From assembly GCA_963837395.1 (NCBI GenBank), contig CAWINI010000004.1, positions 806,001 to 870,000 on the forward strand: a DNA stretch of 64,000 nt, read 5' to 3'. The stretch's first letter is position 1; each line of letters starts with the position of its first letter. A program made the position numbers and the translations under genes. Positions 60,098 through 64,000 of the stretch are shown here, piece by piece. This stretch comes from CAVZQN01 sp963837395. Lineage in GTDB: Bacteria > Acidobacteriota > HRBIN11 > JAKEFK01. The notes beneath the pieces are model-generated. The model was not told the DNA's origin and searched no databases. It saw only the letters and a program-made list of their open reading frames with translations.

Positions 60098-60880
60098 TTA
60101 TTTTCCTTGAAATTTAGCCGGACGTTTTTCTAAAAACGCGCGAGTGCCTTCTTTCATATCTTCAGTTGTACAAATTAGTCCAAATAAATTTGCTTCTAAA
60201 TTTAATCCTTCTTCCAATGACATCTGGGTTCCATGCAAAGAGGCTTCAATTGTATGTTTTATCGCAAGCGGGCCATTCGCCATCATTTTCTTTAACATTG
60301 TTTCCGCTTGCGTTAGCAATTCAGCTTGCGGATAAACGCCATTCACTAACCCGATTTCAAAAGCACGTTGTGCACTGATCGGTTCGCCGGTCAATAAAAT
60401 TTCCAGAGCGCGACCAAGTCCGACTAAACGAGGAAGCCTCTGAGTTCCGCCATAACCCGCTACGATTCCGAGTTTCACTTCAGGTTGACCGATTTTTGCA
60501 TTGTCAGAAGCAAGCCTGATCGTACAGGCCATTGCAATTTCGCATCCGCCACCCAATGCATAACCATTGATTGCTGCAATCACCGGCTTTCCCAGGTTTT
60601 CGATTATGTCCAAAATATGATGACCACGTCTTGAGCGATCTTTTCCATCAATCGGCGATTGTGTAGCCAGTTCATTAATATCGGCACCGGCAATAAATGC
60701 TTTTTCTCCCGCGCCTGTAAAAATCGCGCCTCGAACATCATTCCTGTGGCGAATATCCAGAAATGCATGCTTCAGCTCTTCCATCGTTTGATCGTTAAGA
60801 GCGTTCAGAACTTTTGGACGATTTACAGTTACGTATGCGATCCCATCACGAACTTCATAAATGATATTTTCAAATTGCAT
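60098..60880 (-). CDS. Enoyl-CoA hydratase/isomerase (crotonase) family protein
   Basis: The 260-residue crotonase has the oxyanion segment GAGEKAFIAGADINEL and YALGGGCEIAMACTIRLA, with Glu in the GGGCE site and a second catalytic Glu expected around QPEVKLGIVAGYGGTQRLPRLVG; both are typical of 3-hydroxyacyl-CoA dehydratases. It hydrates crotonyl-CoA to 3-hydroxybutyryl-CoA or the reverse. GGAGAG precedes the ATG at 60880. It follows the 3-hydroxybutyryl-CoA dehydrogenase and thiolase genes on the same strand; together they form a butyryl-CoA or beta-oxidation module. Confidence 0.93.
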   Translation of the reverse strand: MQFENIIYEVRDGIAYVTVNRPKVLNALNDQTMEELKHAFLDIRHRNDVRGAIFTGAGEKAFIAGADINELATQSPIDGKDRSRRGHHILDIIENLGKPVIAAINGYALGGGCEIAMACTIRLASDNAKIGQPEVKLGIVAGYGGTQRLPRLVGLGRALEILLTGEPISAQRAFEIGLVNGVYPQAELLTQAETMLKKMMANGPLAIKHTIEASLHGTQMSLEEGLNLEANLFGLICTTEDMKEGTRAFLEKRPAKFQGK

Positions 60881-60896
60881 GCTTACTCTCCTCTTA

Positions 60897-60922
60897 CTCG
60901 CGGGTACGGAGGCCCGCGCCCC
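60897..60922. repeat. REP-like palindrome (family A)
   Basis: CTCGCGGGTACGGAGGCCCG followed by CGCCCC is an imperfect inverted repeat in the short gap between the dehydrogenase and crotonase genes. Confidence 0.5.
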
Positions 60923-60936
60923 TGGAACTTGGGGGG

Positions 60937-61796
60937 TTACTTCTTGGAATAGTCGTAAAAGCCTTTGCCTGATTTTTTGCCGTAATGCCCGGCCATTACC
61001 ATCCTTTTTAGCAATGTAGGCGGTGCATAACGCGGATCTTTAAATTCATCAAACATAATATTAGCTATGTAATACGTAGTATCGAGACCCACAAAATCAA
61101 GTAATGTAAAGGGCCCATTGGATAACCACAACCAAGGACCATACCCTTATCAATATCTTCGATGCTTCCAAAACCATCTTCATGTGCACGGATCGCATCC
61201 AATAAATAAGGCACCAGCAATCGATTCACAATAAATCCTGGTTTATCGGTGGCAGCGATTGGTTTCTTTCCAAGAGACTCCGCAAACGCAAATACCTGCT
61301 GGAAGGTTTCGTCAGAGGTCAAAATTGATTTTACAACTTCAACTAATTCCATTCGCGGGACAGGATTAAAGAAATGAAGTCCTGCAAAACGTTCAGGATG
61401 TTTTGCTGATACTGCCATTTCAACAATCGATAAAGAAGATGTATTACTGCAGAAAATCACATCGTCTCTGCAGACTTCGCTTAAAGTTTTGTACGTGGAT
61501 TTCTTGAGATCGAGAATTTCGGGAACGGCTTCGATAATGATGTCACGATCTGCCATGTCTTCCAGACGAGTTGTACCGCGCAGATTTTTCATTACTTCAT
61601 CAGCGCTGATTTTAAGCTGGCCCCGTTCAGCCATTTTCGACGCGAATTTTTGAATGCCGCTCAGGCCTTTTTGTATCAGATCATCATTCACTTCGCGGAC
61701 TAGCGTCTCATAACCAGCTTGCGCACAAACTTGCGCAATACCTGATCCCATTAATCCACATCCAAGAACTCCAACTTTAGTAATCTTCATCATCAC
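60937..61796 (-). CDS. 3-hydroxybutyryl-CoA dehydrogenase, frameshifted between its two domains
   Basis: The first 228 or so residues are the NAD-binding domain: GVLGCGLMGSGIAQVC, SNTSSLSIVEMA, HFFNPVPRMELVEVV, KPGFIVNRLLVPYLLDA. After GCGYPMGPL the frame fails (HYLILWVSILRIT). The correct continuation (TLLDFVGLDTTYYIANIMFD, PPTLLKRMVMAGHYGKKSGK, GFYDY) is in the next frame and ends at 60937. Restoring one T to the run at 61108-61110 joins them. The complete protein would be about 286 residues. It acts between thiolase (61823-63001) and crotonase (60098-60880). It is a paralogue of the gene at 6938-7781, which is broken at the same place. Confidence 0.9.
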
Positions 61797-61800
61797 CCCA

Positions 61801-61822
61801 CTTCACGTTTCACGTTTCACAT
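61801..61822. repeat. CTTCACGTTTCACGTTTCAC words (family C, single arm)
   Basis: Three iterations of CACGTTT lie in the 26 bp between the thiolase and dehydrogenase genes. They use the same word as the right arm of the hairpin at 56414-56443. Confidence 0.5.
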
Positions 61823-63001
61823 TTATAAAGCTTCAACGATCATCGCGATCCCTTGTCCGCCTCCAATGCAAGCAGTTGCAAGGCCGTACTTTTTCTTGCG
61901 TCGATGCAATTCCAAAAGTACTGTAAGGACCAAACGACTACCAGTCGCTCCCAGTGGATGACCTAAAGCGATTGCTCCACCGTTCACATTTACGCGATCA
62001 CGATCTAATCCCAACACTCTTTCCACAGCAAGATATTGACCGGCAAATGCTTCGTTCACCTCAATCAAATCAATGTCATCCAATTTAAGTCCAGCTTTTT
62101 TTAATGCTTCCTGCGTGGAAGGCACAGGACCAATACCCATGATCGATGGATCTACGCCCGCGTATGCCCATGAAACGATGCGGCCCAGCGGTTTTGCATT
62201 ACGGCGTTCCGCTTCTTTGCCGCTAACAAGAACAAGTGCAGCAGCTCCATCCACGATTCCACTGGCATTTCCTGCGGTCACAAATCCATCTTTGCTGAAA
62301 TGAGGTTTTAGTGAACACAGACCTTCGAAAGTTGTTTCAGGTCTCATGTGATCATCATGATCTACAATGACATCACCTTTGCGAGACTTTAAAACCACGG
62401 GAGTAATTTCGTCTTTGAATTTTCCAGCATCATACGCGGCAGCTGCAGCTTTTTGACTTCGCACTGCATAATGATCCTGATCTTCGCGGCTGATTTGATG
62501 TTGTCTGGCAAGATTGTCCGATGTTTGTGCCATATAAAATCCGCATTGTGTATCCAATAATGCAACCTGAAGCAAATCTTCCAATTTACCTTCACCCAGG
62601 CGAAGACCTTTGCGAAGGCCTCGAATCACATGCGGAGCCTGACTCAGCGATTCCATTCCGCCAGCAAGAACGGTTTGAGCTTCATTCAGCTGAATTAAAT
62701 GCGCTGCTTCAACAAGCGATTGAATCCCTGAGCCGCACAAACGATTCACCGTTAATGCTGGAACGGGAATTGGAACTCCTGCTTTCAATGCAACATGGCG
62801 CGCACCATAAATTGCATCTCCACTGGTTTGCAAAGCATTTCCAAAAACAACATGCTGCACTTCTTCCGGCGCAACTCCGGTCGTTTCCATTGCAGCTTTT
62901 GCAGCAATTGATCCAAGTTCATTTGCGCTGAGGTCGCTGAGAGCTCCGTTGTACTCAGTCATAGGCGTCCGTTTGCCGCCAAGTATTAATACTTCAGTCA
63001 T
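61823..63001 (-). CDS. Thiolase family protein (acetyl-CoA C-acyltransferase)
   Basis: The 392-residue thiolase has Cys89 in NRLCGSGIQS, VNEAFAGQYLAVE, NVNGGAIALGHPLGATG with the catalytic His, and the second active-site cysteine in TACIGGGQGIAM. It condenses two acetyl-CoA or cleaves 3-ketoacyl-CoA. With the following 3-hydroxyacyl-CoA dehydrogenase and crotonase it forms a short-chain fatty-acid module; the direction cannot be told from sequence. GGAGCAG precedes the ATG at 63001. It is 15 bp after the TPR-protein gene. Confidence 0.95.
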   Translation of the reverse strand: MTEVLILGGKRTPMTEYNGALSDLSANELGSIAAKAAMETTGVAPEEVQHVVFGNALQTSGDAIYGARHVALKAGVPIPVPALTVNRLCGSGIQSLVEAAHLIQLNEAQTVLAGGMESLSQAPHVIRGLRKGLRLGEGKLEDLLQVALLDTQCGFYMAQTSDNLARQHQISREDQDHYAVRSQKAAAAAYDAGKFKDEITPVVLKSRKGDVIVDHDDHMRPETTFEGLCSLKPHFSKDGFVTAGNASGIVDGAAALVLVSGKEAERRNAKPLGRIVSWAYAGVDPSIMGIGPVPSTQEALKKAGLKLDDIDLIEVNEAFAGQYLAVERVLGLDRDRVNVNGGAIALGHPLGATGSRLVLTVLLELHRRKKKYGLATACIGGGQGIAMIVEAL

Positions 63002-63016
63002 AGTTCTGCTCCAAAA

Positions 63017-63841
63017 TTACCGCGTATCGCTTAAATGACCTTCCGCCTCAGATTTCATCTCTAACATTTTTTTGTAATCTGCTGAACTCGATGGCAAATC
63101 TTCAAACATTTGCGACAGGCGGAATGAGTCTTCGGCACATTTCCAATTTTGCAGATGGTAATGAGCCAGGCCGATATTATAGTAAGGATAATAATCAATA
63201 AACCACATTCCATAAATTCTGCTGAATTTTTGCGGTCTATCGCGAAAATCGAGCGCACTGATGAAACTATCGAGCGCTCTTTGCCAATCATTTTTTTGCT
63301 TCAGTCCCAATCCGAGTTCATAGTGGTAATACCATGGATATGTGTGTTCGTCGGCTTTTGGAAGATTGCAACGCTGCCTGATGTCTTCTTTCATCTGCTT
63401 AACTTCTTCGTCCGGCAAAACATAAGGCTTTTTATTAAATGCGCGAATTCCTTGCTCAGGATCATCCTGGGTTTGTGCTTTCTGGGCCTTTGCGGTGACT
63501 TCTTTATAATCCCTTAATAATGTCAAACCGGTTTTGCTTTTTTGAATTGCCGATAACGAACTTTCCAAATCGAGAAATTCGATCGCGAGGGGAATTTTAC
63601 GAACTTTGTAATAAGCAATACCAAGTTGCAAATAAGGCAGATATTCAATTGGCCCGGTATCTCTCTGAACGATTTCAGAGATTGGTTTATCTGCGACCGC
63701 CATTTTCAGATATGTAATAGCATCTAAATAGTTACCCTGCGACATGAACTGCATCGCCTTACCGTAGTTCACCTGCCAGACCGGATCCTGGCAAAACGCT
63801 GTAACTGCAAAAAGACACAAGATAATGGAAAGTTTTTTCAT
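63017..63841 (-). CDS. Secreted TPR-repeat protein
   Basis: The 274-residue product has a signal peptide (MKKLSIILCLFAVTAFC; Cys17 followed by QD could be a lipobox). Tetratricopeptide-like helix pairs follow: YGKAMQFMSQGNYLDAITYL, YLQLGIAYYKVRKIPLAIEFL, YELGLGLKQKNDWQRALDSF, YYNIGLAHYHLQNWKCAEDSF. It is probably a periplasmic scaffold. Similar small secreted TPR proteins are frequent in Acidobacteriota. It precedes the thiolase gene on the same strand, but a functional link is doubtful. Confidence 0.85.
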   Translation of the reverse strand: MKKLSIILCLFAVTAFCQDPVWQVNYGKAMQFMSQGNYLDAITYLKMAVADKPISEIVQRDTGPIEYLPYLQLGIAYYKVRKIPLAIEFLDLESSLSAIQKSKTGLTLLRDYKEVTAKAQKAQTQDDPEQGIRAFNKKPYVLPDEEVKQMKEDIRQRCNLPKADEHTYPWYYHYELGLGLKQKNDWQRALDSFISALDFRDRPQKFSRIYGMWFIDYYPYYNIGLAHYHLQNWKCAEDSFRLSQMFEDLPSSSADYKKMLEMKSEAEGHLSDTR

Positions 63842-63874
63842 TGGCTCAAACCTCAGACCTCACGGATTATAACG

Positions 63875-64000
63875 CTAAGAGGCAAACTGCGCCAAGATAG
63901 ATTGACTCCAGAGATTGACCAGCATAGAATCAGCCGCGTCCCAGTAATTTTCACACCAAAAACCTATGCCGCAGTTTCGATACTGCGGCGTGACCCAGGA
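63875..64000 (-). other. Possible C-terminus of a gene entering from the right edge
   Basis: One minus-strand frame is open from the window edge for 41 codons to a TAG at 63875-63877 (YRNCGIGFWCENYWDAADSM, rich in Trp). The other two minus-strand frames contain stops. Its base use is richer in G+C than nearby genes, and the edge contains a hairpin (GCCGCAGTTTCGATACTGCGGC, 63969-63990). It may be noncoding. I do not recognise a family. Confidence 0.25.

Noticed and set aside
1..64000. CRISPR arrays, tRNA, rRNA or prophage genes.
   Set aside because: No regularly spaced repeats, cloverleaf-like segments, rRNA cores or phage structural genes were seen on either strand.

Overview
The window most likely comes from a Gram-negative bacterium of the Acidobacteriota type. 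The signs are a Ser/Thr kinase fused to a TolB/WD40-like propeller, a carboxypeptidase-regulatory-domain plus beta-barrel outer-membrane protein, response regulators with DUF4388 or very long acidic tails, futalosine-route menaquinone genes, PrsW, ComEC and several secreted TPR proteins. This placement is an inference from gene content; there is no rRNA or tRNA to settle it. Base composition is moderate and AT-leaning. No CRISPR array, prophage or replication origin was seen.

Layout. 1-6071: pgk (runs off the left edge) and gap, a histone-deacetylase-fold amidohydrolase, a secreted protein and a broken kinase-propeller gene. 6111-11898: a TIGR02757 protein, 3-hydroxyacyl-CoA dehydrogenase, then mqnE, a UbiA-type prenyltransferase and a UbiX-type flavin prenyltransferase (menaquinone by the futalosine route), with a DDE insertion sequence between mqnE and the prenyltransferase. 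11991-16879: plus-strand glycosyltransferase, TrmA/RlmD-type RNA methyltransferase, MBL hydrolase, DUF4388 response regulator and an M23 endopeptidase behind its own promoter and long leader. 16876-25048: minus-strand TPR lipoprotein, class A PBP, a degenerate GspE/PilB-like protein, pyruvate kinase and an S10 peptidase. 25205-35765: a TetR regulator, then comEC, an unknown gene, coaX, birA, nadC, an IS110-family element and valS.

35965-43888: signalling genes (a receiver protein with a PopZ-like tail, an NtrC-type regulator and its multidomain kinase) and a TonB-receptor-like protein. 43889-48078: a TIGR04282 transferase, two oligopeptide ABC ATPases and an acyl-CoA mutase large subunit. 48167-54652: dodecin, YihY, PrsW with a small partner, glycerate kinase (broken), a coiled-coil protein and rarA. 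54659-63841: a nidogen-domain secreted protein, an unknown gene, the TldE/TldD pair, a crotonase/3-hydroxyacyl-CoA dehydrogenase/thiolase module and a secreted TPR protein.

Two window-wide patterns stand out. First, at least eight otherwise conserved genes are broken by single-base indels, mostly in homopolymer runs (about 2090, 4951, 7104, 38445, 40014, 43456, 57220, 61108), and the glycerate kinase gene carries an in-frame TGA plus an indel. In nearly all of them the missing C-terminus is intact in the neighbouring frame. This suggests consensus errors in the assembly, or very recent decay. Second, intergenic regions hold several families of inverted repeats. Some are GC-rich REP-like palindromes. 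Others are long hairpins whose arms are built from iterated six- or seven-base words.

The most unusual proteins are the zinc-ribbon GspE-like protein that has lost its Walker A lysine, Walker B glutamate and His-box histidine, and the receiver protein with an acidic linker and PopZ-like C-terminus.
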